Source: JACQFK01 sp036383955 (lineage in GTDB: Bacteria > Planctomycetota > MHYJ01 > JACPRB01). From it: a DNA stretch of 64,000 nucleotides. Within the stretch, counting starts at the first letter, position 1; the number at the start of each line of letters is the position of its first letter. The stretch spans positions 1-64,000 of the forward strand of contig DASVNH010000114.1 in NCBI GenBank assembly GCA_036383955.1, in the 5' to 3' direction. Below, in pieces: positions 1 to 8,454 of the stretch. The notes under the pieces were generated by a model. That model had not been told where the DNA came from. It ran no database searches and saw only the letters and a list, made by a program, of their open reading frames with translations. The position numbers were made by a program, and so were the translations under genes.

Positions 1-1
1 G

Positions 2-49
2 ACCTCGGGGTCCCGGGTTCCGGGTTCCGGACGTCGGGTTCCGGGCCTG
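2..49. repeat. GGTTCCGGG-type short tandem repeat
   Basis: The word GGGTTCC is repeated three times around one GACGTC palindrome just upstream of the hflX promoter, and the stretch runs into a CCTGGACCTGG word at 46-56 that recurs near 9653-9680. It may be one arm of a larger inverted element whose other arm lies outside the window. No open frame of interest covers it. Confidence 0.5.
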
Positions 50-76
50 GACCTGGGCCCGCGTCCGGCCTATAAT
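48..76 (+). promoter_or_regulatory. Sigma-70-type promoter of hflX
   Basis: A perfect TATAAT at 71-76 is preceded, with a 17-base spacer, by TGGACC at 48-53 (4 of 6 matches to TTGACA). Transcription would start near 83, leaving a leader of about 20 bases before the TTG start of hflX. Confidence 0.65.
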
Positions 77-105
77 CCGGCTGGAGCTGAGGATCTGAAC
101 ATCCG

Positions 106-1389
106 TTGAAATCCGCCAAGAAGACCGTTTTCGCCGAACGCGCCCTGCTCGTCGGGACCGTGAGCCCGGGAACCGACCTCCGCCGCTCGGATCCGCTCGA
201 GGAGCTCGCCCGCCTCGCGGAAACCGCCGGCGCCCACGTGGTCGACCAGCTCTTCCAGCAGCGGGAGCGCCCCGACGCCCGCACCTACGTCGGCTCGGGA
301 AAGGCCCAGGAGATCGCCCAGATCGTCCGCGACCAGTCCCTGAACTGCGTCATCTTCGACAACGAGCTCTCCCCCGCGCAGGTCCAGAACCTGGAAAAGG
401 ACGTCAAGGTCAAGGTCATCGACCGCACCGAGCTCATCCTCGACATCTTCGCCACCCACGCCCGCACCTACCAGGCGAAGCTGCAGGTCGAGCTCGCCCA
501 GCTGGAGTACGCCCTGCCCCGCATCGCCCGCCTGGGCGCCCACATCACCAGCGAGCAGCAGGCCGGCGGCGGCGCCGGCATCGGCATGCGCGGACCGGGC
601 GAAAAGCAGCTCGAGTCCGACCGCCGGCTCGCCAAGCAGCGCGTCACCTCGCTGCGCCGCGAGCTCAAGATCATCGAGGAGCGCAAGCGCCGCGAGGTCT
701 CCGCCCGCTCCCTCGAGAACACCACCGTCTGCCTCGTCGGCTACACCAACGCCGGCAAGTCCACCCTCATGAACGCCCTCACGAAGGCGGGCGTCTTCGT
801 CGAGGACCGCCTGTTCTCGACCCTCGACACCCGCACCCGCCTCTGCTCGTTCGGCGGCGGCGTCAAGGTGCTCCTCTCCGACACCGTCGGCTTCATCCGC
901 GACCTCCCCCACGGCCTGGTCGCCAGCTTCCACGCCACCCTCGAGGAGGCGTCCCAGGCCGACCTCCTCCTGCACGTCGTCGACGCCAGCTCCCCCCAGG
1001 CCGAGGAGCAGATCAAGGCGGTGCGCGACGTCCTCAAGGAAATGAAGTGCTCCGACAAGCCCACCCTGCTGGTCTTCAACAAGGTGGACCGCTTCCGGGA
1101 CGCGGTGGAGCGCCAGATCATCCTGAAACGGCATCCCGAGGCCATCGCGCTCTCGGCGAAGGCCGGCGAGGGCCTGGAAGAGCTGCGCCGCCGCGCCTCC
1201 TCGATGCTCACCGCGAAGCTGATCGAGATGGACGTCGAGATCCCCTTCGGCGAAGGCAAGCTCCTCGCGGAGCTGACGACCTGGTCGGTGGAGACGTCGC
1301 GGGCCTACGTCGACGGCCACGTCCGCCTCTCGCTGCGGGTGCCCGAGCGCGCCCGCTACAAGCTGGAGCGCTGGCGCTCCGAGAAGTAA
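106..1389 (+). CDS. hflX: GTPase HflX (ribosome-associated)
   Basis: This 427-residue protein matches the usual HflX length and domain order: an N-terminal HflX domain, a coiled-coil linker and a C-terminal Ras-like GTPase domain. Visible GTPase motifs are the P-loop GYTNAGKST, DTVGFI (G3), NKVD (G4) and SAKAG (G5); the glycine-rich GGGAGIGMRGPGEKQLE segment typical of the family precedes the G domain. In other bacteria HflX binds stalled 70S ribosomes and splits them under stress. The start is an unusual TTG at 106; no ATG lies upstream in frame and the Shine-Dalgarno match (TGAGGA at 87-92) is rather distant, so the exact start is uncertain. It has its own promoter and is followed by a GC-rich hairpin, so it is probably monocistronic. 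Confidence 0.95.
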   Translation: MKSAKKTVFAERALLVGTVSPGTDLRRSDPLEELARLAETAGAHVVDQLFQQRERPDARTYVGSGKAQEIAQIVRDQSLNCVIFDNELSPAQVQNLEKDVKVKVIDRTELILDIFATHARTYQAKLQVELAQLEYALPRIARLGAHITSEQQAGGGAGIGMRGPGEKQLESDRRLAKQRVTSLRRELKIIEERKRREVSARSLENTTVCLVGYTNAGKSTLMNALTKAGVFVEDRLFSTLDTRTRLCSFGGGVKVLLSDTVGFIRDLPHGLVASFHATLEEASQADLLLHVVDASSPQAEEQIKAVRDVLKEMKCSDKPTLLVFNKVDRFRDAVERQIILKRHPEAIALSAKAGEGLEELRRRASSMLTAKLIEMDVEIPFGEGKLLAELTTWSVETSRAYVDGHVRLSLRVPERARYKLERWRSEK

Positions 1390-1390
1390 G

Positions 1391-1413
1391 GCGCGCGACA
1401 TTCGCTCGCGCGC
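1391..1413 (+). terminator. GC hairpin after hflX
   Basis: A perfect 8-bp stem (GCGCGCGA with TCGCGCGC, 7-base loop) begins two bases after the hflX stop. It lacks a T-tract, so it may slow or end transcription only weakly. Confidence 0.35.
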
Positions 1414-1473
1414 GATCGGAGCGATTCCCGAGGGCAAGTCGCGGACTCCTGGAACTAATCTCAGGATTGTTGT

Positions 1474-1502
1474 TTGACGGGGCTTTCAGGGGGGGCTATA
1501 AT
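1474..1502 (+). promoter_or_regulatory. Near-consensus sigma-70 promoter of the actin-like cluster
   Basis: TTGACG at 1474-1479 and TATAAT at 1497-1502 are separated by exactly 17 bases. This is the best promoter match in the window and lies about 20 bases upstream of the GAGGTG ribosome site (1514-1519) of the coiled-coil gene. Confidence 0.85.
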
Positions 1503-1524
1503 CGGAAGTCGAAGAGGTGCGTAA

Positions 1525-2538
1525 ATGGCGGACCAGCCCTTTGACGTACGAAGAGCCATCGAGCAGAGCTCCTCAAAGAGCACTCTGCAGGAGCTCGCCA
1601 AAAAGGGCATTCATCGGGTCAAGGTGCTCGATGAGTCGATGATCAACAAGCTCATCGGGGAAGCCGTCGAGCGCATCGTCTCCACCAAGACCAACCTGCT
1701 GTCGACCGACGACCGCCAGAAGATCATCGAGGCCTCCCGGAAGGAGCTCGACCGCCTGATGCGGGAGCATCAGTCGACCAAGGACCAGGCCGACCTGGCG
1801 CAGAAGGACAAGGCCGGCCTCATCGCGGAGTGCGAGAACCTGCAGGAGCAGGTCAAGCAGACCCGCAAGATCGCCGACGAGACCGCCAAGCAGCGCTACG
1901 AGGACGGCAAGGCGCTGATGAAGGCGGAGGTCGAGGACCTCAAGAAGAAGCTCCAGACCATCGAGGAGGAGGTCGCCAAGCGCCTCCGCCGCGAGATCGA
2001 GCTGGAGTTCAAGGCGTCGAACGCCTCCGAGCGCGCGCAGATCGAAGAGCTGAAGCGGAAGGCCGAGTCGTTCGGGCCGGAAGCCGAGGCGCGGGTGCGG
2101 CGCGAGATCGAGATGGAGTACAAGCTCAAGACGGCCGAGGAGCGGACGGAGATCGAGCGCCTGCGCGGCGACGTGGCGCGCGAGAAGGCGGCGGCCGTCC
2201 AGGAGCTCCGCAAGGACGACGAGCAGCTGTTCATGAAGCTCTCGGAGCTTTTCACGAAGTCGATCGAAGGCGTCAACAAGAAGCTCATGGACCTCAAGAA
2301 CCGCTCCTTCGTGGGGGGCGGCGGCGGGGGCGGCGGCATGGGCAAGATGGAAGGGGACGAGGATTTCCGTCCCAGCCAGGCGACTCTCGAGCACCTGATC
2401 TCCGGCGAGCTGGAGAGCAACCTGCAGAGCATGAAGGCCGAGGCGCAGGTGTCCGGGAAGATCTCGAGCGCGCTCGACCGCCTCAAGGCCATGCGGGGCG
2501 GCGGCGACAAGGACAAGAAGGAAGAAAAGAAGAGCTGA
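1525..2538 (+). CDS. Long coiled-coil protein, first gene of the actin-like cluster
   Basis: The 337-residue product has no signal peptide or membrane segment and should be cytoplasmic. Residues 1-60 form a compact helical head (MADQPFDVRRAIEQ...), residues about 65-255 are an almost uninterrupted charged coiled coil rich in E, K, R and Q with heptad-like spacing, then comes a poly-glycine linker near residues 265-275 and a short helical tail. I do not recognise a named family. The ATG at 1525 follows GAGGTG at 5 bases. Two actin-like ATPase genes follow within 80 and 13 bases, all on one strand behind one strong promoter, so a role as filament adaptor, cross-linker or cargo linker is a reasonable inference. 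A generic structural coiled-coil protein is the alternative. Confidence 0.8.
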   Translation: MADQPFDVRRAIEQSSSKSTLQELAKKGIHRVKVLDESMINKLIGEAVERIVSTKTNLLSTDDRQKIIEASRKELDRLMREHQSTKDQADLAQKDKAGLIAECENLQEQVKQTRKIADETAKQRYEDGKALMKAEVEDLKKKLQTIEEEVAKRLRREIELEFKASNASERAQIEELKRKAESFGPEAEARVRREIEMEYKLKTAEERTEIERLRGDVAREKAAAVQELRKDDEQLFMKLSELFTKSIEGVNKKLMDLKNRSFVGGGGGGGGMGKMEGDEDFRPSQATLEHLISGELESNLQSMKAEAQVSGKISSALDRLKAMRGGGDKDKKEEKKS

Positions 2539-2618
2539 TCGGTTCAGTCGGACGGTAGGGGTTTGAGGCAGCTGGGGGTCAACCGGCTTCTCACGTCGAT
2601 TAACAGGAGGAACGCACG

Positions 2619-3617
2619 GTGGCTATCCGCTTGGGCAAAGGTCTGGACGTCGGCACCTGCAATCTCGTGGCGGCCGAGGAGAACGAGAAGGGCGAAGTCG
2701 AGCTGCGCCCGAAGCGCAACGTCTTCATCGACGTTCCGATCGACGCGTACACGAAGAACATGCTCACCCGGCTCAACGTGCCCTACGTGGTGCAGGGCAA
2801 GAAGATGTACGTGCTGGGCGAGCCCGCGTTCGAGCTGGCGAACGTGCTCAACAAGAACACGCGCCGGCCGATGGCGGACGGCCTGATCTCCCCGAAGGAG
2901 CAGGACGCCCTGCCGGTCATGAAGCTGCTCATCGGCTCGATCCTCGGCAAGCCGCGGGTCGAGAATGAGACCTGCTACTACTCGGTGCCGGGCGATCCGG
3001 TCGACAGCGACCTGTCCGTCGCCTACCACCGCGACCTGTTCGACGCGGTGCTCAAGAGCCTGGGCTACAAGCCCAACCACATCATCGAAGGCCACGCCGT
3101 CACCTTCGCCGAGCTGGCGGAAGAGGACTTCACCGGCATCGGCATCTCCTGCGGCGGCGGCATGTTCAACATCTGCGTCACGTACAAGTCGATGCCCGCC
3201 CTGTACTTCTCGACCTCCCGCTCGGGCGACTGGGTCGACCGCAACGTCGCCAACGCGCTCGGCATCAAGCCGGCCAAGGCCGCGCTGCTCAAGGAGAAGG
3301 GCGTCGACCTCCTCAAGCCCAAGAACCGCGAGGAGGACGCGATCTCGATCTATTACCGCAACCTGATCAAGTACAACCTCACGAACATCGCCGAGCGCTT
3401 CCGCGCGGCCGAGAACATGCCCAGCTTCTCCGACCCGATCTCGATCGTGTTCACCGGCGGGACGTCGATGGCCGGCAACTTCATCGAGCTCGTGCGGGTC
3501 GTGTTCAAGGAGCTGGACTTCCCGATCCCGGTGAAGGAGTGCCGGATGGCGAAGGATCCGTTCAACGCGACGGCCAAGGGCGCCCTGGTGGCGGCGCAGC
3601 TGGAGATGGCGGGCTAG
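2619..3617 (+). CDS. Actin-like ATPase (bare core), cluster copy A
   Basis: This 332-residue protein carries the three nucleotide-site signatures of the actin/Hsp70/MreB superfamily in order: phosphate-1 loop GLDVGT (residues 8-13), phosphate-2 loop GISCGGG (175-181) followed by a YKS...SGDWVD segment resembling the MreB region after its second loop, and adenosine motif TGGTSMAG (279-286). The EGHAVTFAE stretch (158-166) sits where MreB has its EP-A motif. The aspartate usual in phosphate 2 is replaced by serine, so hydrolysis may be altered. Start is GTG 2619, set by a perfect AGGAGG at 2605-2610. It is about the size of MreB but lacks MreB's typical sequence. It is clearly paralogous to the core of the next gene. 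It is not a recognisable FtsA, PilM, ParM or MamK. Confidence 0.8.
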   Translation: MAIRLGKGLDVGTCNLVAAEENEKGEVELRPKRNVFIDVPIDAYTKNMLTRLNVPYVVQGKKMYVLGEPAFELANVLNKNTRRPMADGLISPKEQDALPVMKLLIGSILGKPRVENETCYYSVPGDPVDSDLSVAYHRDLFDAVLKSLGYKPNHIIEGHAVTFAELAEEDFTGIGISCGGGMFNICVTYKSMPALYFSTSRSGDWVDRNVANALGIKPAKAALLKEKGVDLLKPKNREEDAISIYYRNLIKYNLTNIAERFRAAENMPSFSDPISIVFTGGTSMAGNFIELVRVVFKELDFPIPVKECRMAKDPFNATAKGALVAAQLEMAG

Positions 3618-3630
3618 TAGGAAAGTCGTC

Positions 3631-5472
3631 ATGGACGAGTCCCCGACCTTCGGAGAGCAGCTCTACTCGAGGCTGCAGGACAAGGGCCTGTCGAAGTATC
3701 AGATCGACAAGGTCGTCGCCCTGCAGAGGCTCGATTCCGAGGTCGCCGAGCTGGGCCAGAAGGGCCTGCTGGCGGACCCGCAGCTGCTGGAGATCTCCAA
3801 GGTCACCTCCGCCGCGCGGCAGAAGCAGCTCGCCGAGCTGGCCGTGGAGAAGTCGCTCCCGGCCGGCTGGGTCAAGGAGCTGGTCAAGCTCGTCCGCAAC
3901 GCGGAGAAGGCCCGTCACGACCAGGAAGCCAACCGCTACTGGGATTTCTTCTTCGAAGTGAAGGAGATGATCGAGCGGGAGGGTCCCACCCGGGACATCC
4001 TGCAGCTCATCAAGAACTTCTCCGTCGATCGTCCGGCCGGGAGCGCCCCGGTCCAGGTCTTCGAGTCGGACGACCGGCGCGTCGTGAATTTCAACAAGCT
4101 CAGCCTCGAGCCCGGCCGGGGGCTCGATGTCGGCACCGTCAACATCTGCGCCGCCGCCACCCGCACGGACAACAAGGACGTCGTCTACAACATCCAGCGC
4201 AACGCGTTCCTCGACGTCCGCGGCGACGCCTTCACCAAGAAGATGCTCATGAAGCTGGGCATCGACTACATCCAGCAGGGCGACAAGGGCTACGTCCTCG
4301 GCGACGCCGCGTTCGAGCTCGCCAACGTCTTCGAGAAGAACACGCGCCGCCCCATGAAGGACGGCATGATCTCGCCGACGGAGCCGGAAGCCCTCCTCAT
4401 CGTCAGCCTCGTGATCGCGCAGTGCATCGGCCACCCCCGCGTCCCGGGCGAAGTCTGCGCCTTCTCCGTGCCCGCCGATCCCATCGACGTCGAGCGCAAC
4501 GTCATCTACCACCGCGGCGCCCTCGAGACCATCCTCCGCAAGCTGGGCTACACGCCCCGCCCCATGCTCGAGGGCCACTCCATCGTCTTCTCCGAGCTCA
4601 AGCAGCAGGACTACACCGGCATCGGCATCTCCTGCGGCGGCGGCATGTTCAACGTCTGCGTCGCCTACAAGTCCGTCCCCGCGCTGACGTTCGCGACCTC
4701 CCGCGGCGGCGACTGGATCGACAACAACGTCGCGGCCGCCATCGGCCTCCCCGCGTCCCAGGTCTGCGCCCTCAAGGAAAGCGGCGTCGATCTCAGCAAT
4801 CCCAAGGACCGCATCCAGGACGCCATCGTCATCTACTACCGCAATCTCATCCAGTACACCCTCGAGACCATGCGCACCAAGCTCGAGAACGCCCAGAACA
4901 TGCCCACGTTCACCAAGCCCATCGACGTCGTCTGCGGCGGCGGGACGTCGATGATCGGCGGCTTCATCGACGTCTTCCGCGAGGAGTTCGAGAAGGTCAA
5001 CTTCCCGATCGAGGTCGCCAACATCCGCATGGCGAACGACCCGCTGAAGGCCGTCGCGCGCGGCTGCATGACGGCGGCGATGGAAGAGACCAAGGCTCTC
5101 CGCGAGGACAACATCGTGGTGTCCAACGCCGCGCTCGCGCGCTCGGAGGTGTCCAGCTCCAACAAGGCCACGGATCGCCGGATCGCCCCGTCGTACCGGA
5201 GCCCGGCCGTCATGGAGCGCAGCGCGCCCTCGCGCGTCGAGGCCTCCTCCCGCCCCCCCGAGCCGAAGCGCGAGGCCGTCGCCGTCCAGCGCGTCGAGCC
5301 CACGAAGCTGCCCAAGACGCCGCCCAAGCCGCCGCCCCAGACGCGGCCCGCCCCGCCCAAGCCGGCCCCCAAGATCGAGGAAATCTCCGAGCTCGAGGAA
5401 GTCACCGACCTCGAGGAGATCGAGGAGATCAAGCCGGACAAGGGCGGCGACGACCTTCCGCTCATCAGCTAG
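3631..5472 (+). CDS. Actin-like ATPase with helical N-terminus and Pro-rich acidic tail, cluster copy B
   Basis: This 613-residue paralogue contains the same core as its neighbour, with GLDVGT at 164-169, GISCGGG at 332-338 and CGGGTSMIGG at 435-444. It adds about 160 mostly helical residues at the N-terminus and a C-terminal tail from about 490. The tail is low-complexity: a Ser/Arg stretch, then a proline-lysine stretch (LPKTPPKPPPQTRPAPPKP), then an acidic terminus (ELEEVTDLEEIEEIKPD). The tail resembles a flexible linker ending in a docking peptide. There are no membrane segments. It starts 13 bases after copy A and is probably co-translated with it. I infer that the two actins form hetero- or co-filaments, with copy B carrying partner-binding parts. 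The function is unknown. Confidence 0.8.
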   Translation: MDESPTFGEQLYSRLQDKGLSKYQIDKVVALQRLDSEVAELGQKGLLADPQLLEISKVTSAARQKQLAELAVEKSLPAGWVKELVKLVRNAEKARHDQEANRYWDFFFEVKEMIEREGPTRDILQLIKNFSVDRPAGSAPVQVFESDDRRVVNFNKLSLEPGRGLDVGTVNICAAATRTDNKDVVYNIQRNAFLDVRGDAFTKKMLMKLGIDYIQQGDKGYVLGDAAFELANVFEKNTRRPMKDGMISPTEPEALLIVSLVIAQCIGHPRVPGEVCAFSVPADPIDVERNVIYHRGALETILRKLGYTPRPMLEGHSIVFSELKQQDYTGIGISCGGGMFNVCVAYKSVPALTFATSRGGDWIDNNVAAAIGLPASQVCALKESGVDLSNPKDRIQDAIVIYYRNLIQYTLETMRTKLENAQNMPTFTKPIDVVCGGGTSMIGGFIDVFREEFEKVNFPIEVANIRMANDPLKAVARGCMTAAMEETKALREDNIVVSNAALARSEVSSSNKATDRRIAPSYRSPAVMERSAPSRVEASSRPPEPKREAVAVQRVEPTKLPKTPPKPPPQTRPAPPKPAPKIEEISELEEVTDLEEIEEIKPDKGGDDLPLIS

Positions 5473-5477
5473 CTCAC

Positions 5478-6119
5478 GTGACCGCGAAGGACGTCCTCGC
5501 CGCCCTCAAGAAAGCCGGAAAGCCCGCCACCGCCGCCATCTACAAGCGGCACGGCGCCGGCGACAACGTCTTCGGCGCGCTCACGTCCGAGATCGAGAAG
5601 CTCCGCAAGAAGATCAAGACCGACCACGCGCTCGCCCTCGAGCTCTGGGCGTCGGGCAACGAGGAGGCCCGCGCCCTCGCCTGCCAGATCGCCGATCCCG
5701 CGACCGCCGACGTGAGGGCCTGGGCCGCCTGCTCCCGCTTCGTGTCCGGCTACCTCGCCGCCCTCGCCGCGAAGACGAGGGACGTCGACGCCCTCATGGC
5801 GGCCTGGGCCGCCTCGCGGGACGAGCATGCCCGCGCGATGGGCTATACGACGCTGGCCGTCCGCCTCAAGAACGGCGACTCCCTCGACGCCGGGCCCTGG
5901 ATCGCGCGGATCGAAGGGGAGATCCACGCCTCGCCCAACGCCGCCCGCCACGCGATGAACAACGCCCTCATCGCGATCGGCGTCTTCGTCCCCGAGCTGC
6001 GGGCGAAGGCCGTCGCCGCCGCGAAGCGCGTGGGCAAAGTCGACGTCGATCACGGCGAGACGTCCTGCGAAACCCCCGACGCCGTCGCCTACATCGCGAA
6101 GGCCGCGAAGCGGCGCTAG
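5478..6119 (+). CDS. DNA alkylation repair (AlkD-like HEAT) family protein
   Basis: The 213-residue product is all-helical and resembles the short members of the AlkD-like HEAT-repeat family, including the C-terminal signature VDHGETSCETPDAVAYI shared by many homologues. AlkD proteins excise positively charged alkylated bases. The short family members are less well studied, so glycosylase activity is not certain. The GTG at 5478 lies five bases after the stop of actin copy B, so it is probably in the same transcript even though a functional link is not obvious. Its stop TAG overlaps the stop of the convergent gene in a shared CTAG (6116-6119). Confidence 0.75.
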   Translation: MTAKDVLAALKKAGKPATAAIYKRHGAGDNVFGALTSEIEKLRKKIKTDHALALELWASGNEEARALACQIADPATADVRAWAACSRFVSGYLAALAAKTRDVDALMAAWAASRDEHARAMGYTTLAVRLKNGDSLDAGPWIARIEGEIHASPNAARHAMNNALIAIGVFVPELRAKAVAAAKRVGKVDVDHGETSCETPDAVAYIAKAAKRR

Positions 6120-7294
6120 AACCGGATCCAGCGGACCTGGGCGCCCAGCGCTCGCGGGTTGACGAACGCGGGATCGTCGTAGGTTTCGGGGACGTCCACG
6201 TCCAGCGTCCGCGTCTCGCCCGGGCCGAGCGCCTTCGCCGTCGCGGCGTGCGCGCCGCCCGCCATCACGAGATGCGCCCAGGAGTAGTTCGGCCGGTTGG
6301 GCTTGTTGCCGCCCTCCTTCTCCAGGAGATGCGGCTCTCCCTTGGGCGTCAGGAAGTAGACCCAGAGCTCCAGCTCCTCGATCGCCCGGTCCCCGCCGTT
6401 GCGGACCTCGACCGTCGCCGCGCGATAGACGTCCTCGCGCGGCTTCTTCTCGCCCTCGGCCTTGGGATGGACCACCTTCCGCGGCGCGTTCCCCGCGATC
6501 TTGACCTCCACCTTCGGCGCGTAGGCCGTCGAGGCCTTCACCGCCTCCGCGTCCCCGACGCGCGCGACCCGGAAGCCCTGGGAGAAGTCGTTCGTCAGCC
6601 ACCACACGCTCCGCGGCCGATTCGGGTCCGCGTCGAACCACGACGGCGGCAGCGTCTTCCGGAGGGCGTAGGACGTCTCCGCCGCCGGCACGTTCCAGGC
6701 GCCGCCGCGGTAGACCGGCAGATAACGGCCGGGCTCGGCGGGCTCCAGGACCAGCTCCCAGACGTTGCCCAGCATGTCGTGGAGGCCCCAGGCGTTCGGC
6801 TTCGACTTCCCCGGCAGCGCGGTCCTCTCGCCGCTGTTGCCCTGGTGCCAGGCGGCCTCGTCGAGCTTGGCCGGCCCGGCGCCCTTCTCCCCCGCCCGCG
6901 CCGCGTGCTCCCATTCGGCGTCGGTCGGCAGGCGGAACTTCTGCCCCGTCTTCGCCGTGAGGTAGTCGCAGTACGCCATGCCGATGTGCCAGGTCATGTT
7001 GATCGCCGGCCGCTTCTCTTCCAGCAGGACGTCCGGCGTCTGCACCTGCCCGAAGTAGGACTTGCCCGTCGACGGCCGCGTGATCCCGTCCACGATCCGC
7101 TTCTCGAGGCTGTCCTCCTGGTAGAACTGGTTGAAGTCCTTCCAGGTCGTCTCGTATTTCGCGATCGCGTAGGGGCGGATCGACGTCCCTTCGACCGGCA
7201 CGCGGACGAGCGGGATCTTGAGCTTCTCGCCGGGGACGTCGACGACCTCCTCCGCCTGCAGGAGGAGGGACAGGACTACTTCAAGCGGACCCAT
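6116..7294 (-). CDS. Secreted FGE-sulfatase-fold protein, third of a tandem trio
   Basis: The 392-residue product has a short hydrophobic N-terminus (MGPLEVVLSLLLQAEE), then a formylglycine-generating-enzyme / sulfatase-modifying-factor fold recognisable by YETTWKDFNQFY, RLPTDAEWEHAARAG, NAWGLHDMLGNVWELV and YRGGAWN. A C-terminal beta-rich domain (about 280-392) with VEVRNGGDRAIEELELWVYFLTP resembles FxLYD-type domains. True FGEs use a cysteine pair after the GGSW region; here that region (residues after RGGAWN) has no cysteine, so it is unlikely to make formylglycine and is better viewed as a binding or structural member of the fold. Its ATG lies inside the end of the preceding gene (19-base overlap), which suggests translational coupling. 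Confidence 0.8.
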   Translation of the reverse strand: MGPLEVVLSLLLQAEEVVDVPGEKLKIPLVRVPVEGTSIRPYAIAKYETTWKDFNQFYQEDSLEKRIVDGITRPSTGKSYFGQVQTPDVLLEEKRPAINMTWHIGMAYCDYLTAKTGQKFRLPTDAEWEHAARAGEKGAGPAKLDEAAWHQGNSGERTALPGKSKPNAWGLHDMLGNVWELVLEPAEPGRYLPVYRGGAWNVPAAETSYALRKTLPPSWFDADPNRPRSVWWLTNDFSQGFRVARVGDAEAVKASTAYAPKVEVKIAGNAPRKVVHPKAEGEKKPREDVYRAATVEVRNGGDRAIEELELWVYFLTPKGEPHLLEKEGGNKPNRPNYSWAHLVMAGGAHAATAKALGPGETRTLDVDVPETYDDPAFVNPRALGAQVRWIRF

Positions 7295-8454
7295 GACGCC
7301 TTCGCGGACCACTGCTCGGCGACGAGCTTGCCGACTTCGTCGAAGGCCTTGGGGATGTCGATCGCGAACGCCCGGCTCTCGCCCGGGGCGAGGGGCTTCG
7401 ACGCCCCGGCGTGGGCGCTCGAGGCGAGGACGGGGTAGCCCCAGCCGTAGGTGGCGCGGCCGGGCTTGTCGGCGCCCTGGAGGTCGACCGGATGCGGCTC
7501 GCCCTTGGGCGTCAGGTACTCGATGAAGAGCTCCAGTTCCTCGACGGCCTGGTCGCCGCCGTTCTTGACCTCGCCCTTCACGGTCGTGAAGAAGTCGGCG
7601 GCCTTGCCGTTGCGGACGATCTTCTCCGTGCCGCCGGCCACCGTGATCGTGATCTTGGGGGCGTAGGCCTTGGACGCCTGGAGCGCCTCGGGCCCGCCCG
7701 GCGAGACCACGCGGATGCCCTGGTGGTACACGCTGGTGAGCCACCAGACGCTGCGCGGGCGGTTGGGGTCCTCCTCGAACCACTCGGAGGGCACCGGGTG
7801 CCGCGCGGCGTAGCTGATCTTCGCGGGCTCCATGTTCCAGGCCCCGCCCCGCAGGACCGGGCCCCAGCCCGCGCCGTCGACCGGCTCCAGGCAGTACTCG
7901 AGGACGTTGCCCATGACGTCGTGGATCCCCCACGCGTTGGCCTTCTTCTCGCCGCCGACGTGGGAGCGCTCCTCGCTGTTGTCTTTGTGCCAGGCCTGGT
8001 CGTTGAGGCCGGCGGGCGCGGCCGCCTTGTCGCCCGCGCGCGCCGCGTACTCCCACTCCGCTTCCGTCGGCAGGCGGAACTTGCGCCCCGTCCTCGCCGT
8101 CAGCCAGTCGCAGTAGGACATCGCCGAATGCCAGCGCAGGTTGATGACCGGCTTCTTCGCCTCGAGGAAGTGCTCCGGGCATCCGACCTGCCCGAAGAAC
8201 GTCTTCGCCTTCGTCGGCCGCGTCACGCCGTCGACTTTTTGCTGGTCCGGGCTCTCGAAGAAGGTGTCGAACTCGCCCCAGGTCGTCTCGAACTTGGCGA
8301 TCGAGAACGGCCGCAGCGCGCCCTCGCCCGGCAGGGCGACCAGCGGCAGCGACAGGGGCGTTCCGGAGACCTTGACGACCTCCTCCTTCGGCGCGCCCTG
8401 CGGAGACGGAGGCGCGCAGCCCAGGAGCAGCGCGGCCAGCAGCGTGATTTTCAT
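7276..8454 (-). CDS. FGE-sulfatase-fold lipoprotein, second of the trio
   Basis: This 392-residue protein has a lipoprotein signal (MKITLLAALLLGC, cysteine 13), the FGE-like signatures FETTWGEFDTFF, RLPTEAEWEYAARAG, NAWGIHDVMGNVLEYCLEP and LRGGAWN, and the same C-terminal domain with VKNGGDQAVEELELFIEYLTPKGEP. It is therefore anchored to a membrane while its neighbours look soluble or periplasmic. As in the other two copies, the active-site cysteine pair expected of an FGE is missing. It starts within an ATGA overlap with the upstream gene. The ELELW/F...YLTPKGEPH segment is shared closely with the third copy, which suggests a recent duplication of those two. Confidence 0.85.
   Translation of the reverse strand: MKITLLAALLLGCAPPSPQGAPKEEVVKVSGTPLSLPLVALPGEGALRPFSIAKFETTWGEFDTFFESPDQQKVDGVTRPTKAKTFFGQVGCPEHFLEAKKPVINLRWHSAMSYCDWLTARTGRKFRLPTEAEWEYAARAGDKAAAPAGLNDQAWHKDNSEERSHVGGEKKANAWGIHDVMGNVLEYCLEPVDGAGWGPVLRGGAWNMEPAKISYAARHPVPSEWFEEDPNRPRSVWWLTSVYHQGIRVVSPGGPEALQASKAYAPKITITVAGGTEKIVRNGKAADFFTTVKGEVKNGGDQAVEELELFIEYLTPKGEPHPVDLQGADKPGRATYGWGYPVLASSAHAGASKPLAPGESRAFAIDIPKAFDEVGKLVAEQWSAKASWVRLK

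Noticed and set aside
4422..5477. An N-terminal extension of the AlkD-like gene reaching back through the actin copy B gene
   Set aside because: The extension is low-complexity Arg/Pro/His translation of another frame. The GTG at 5478 gives a protein of normal family size.
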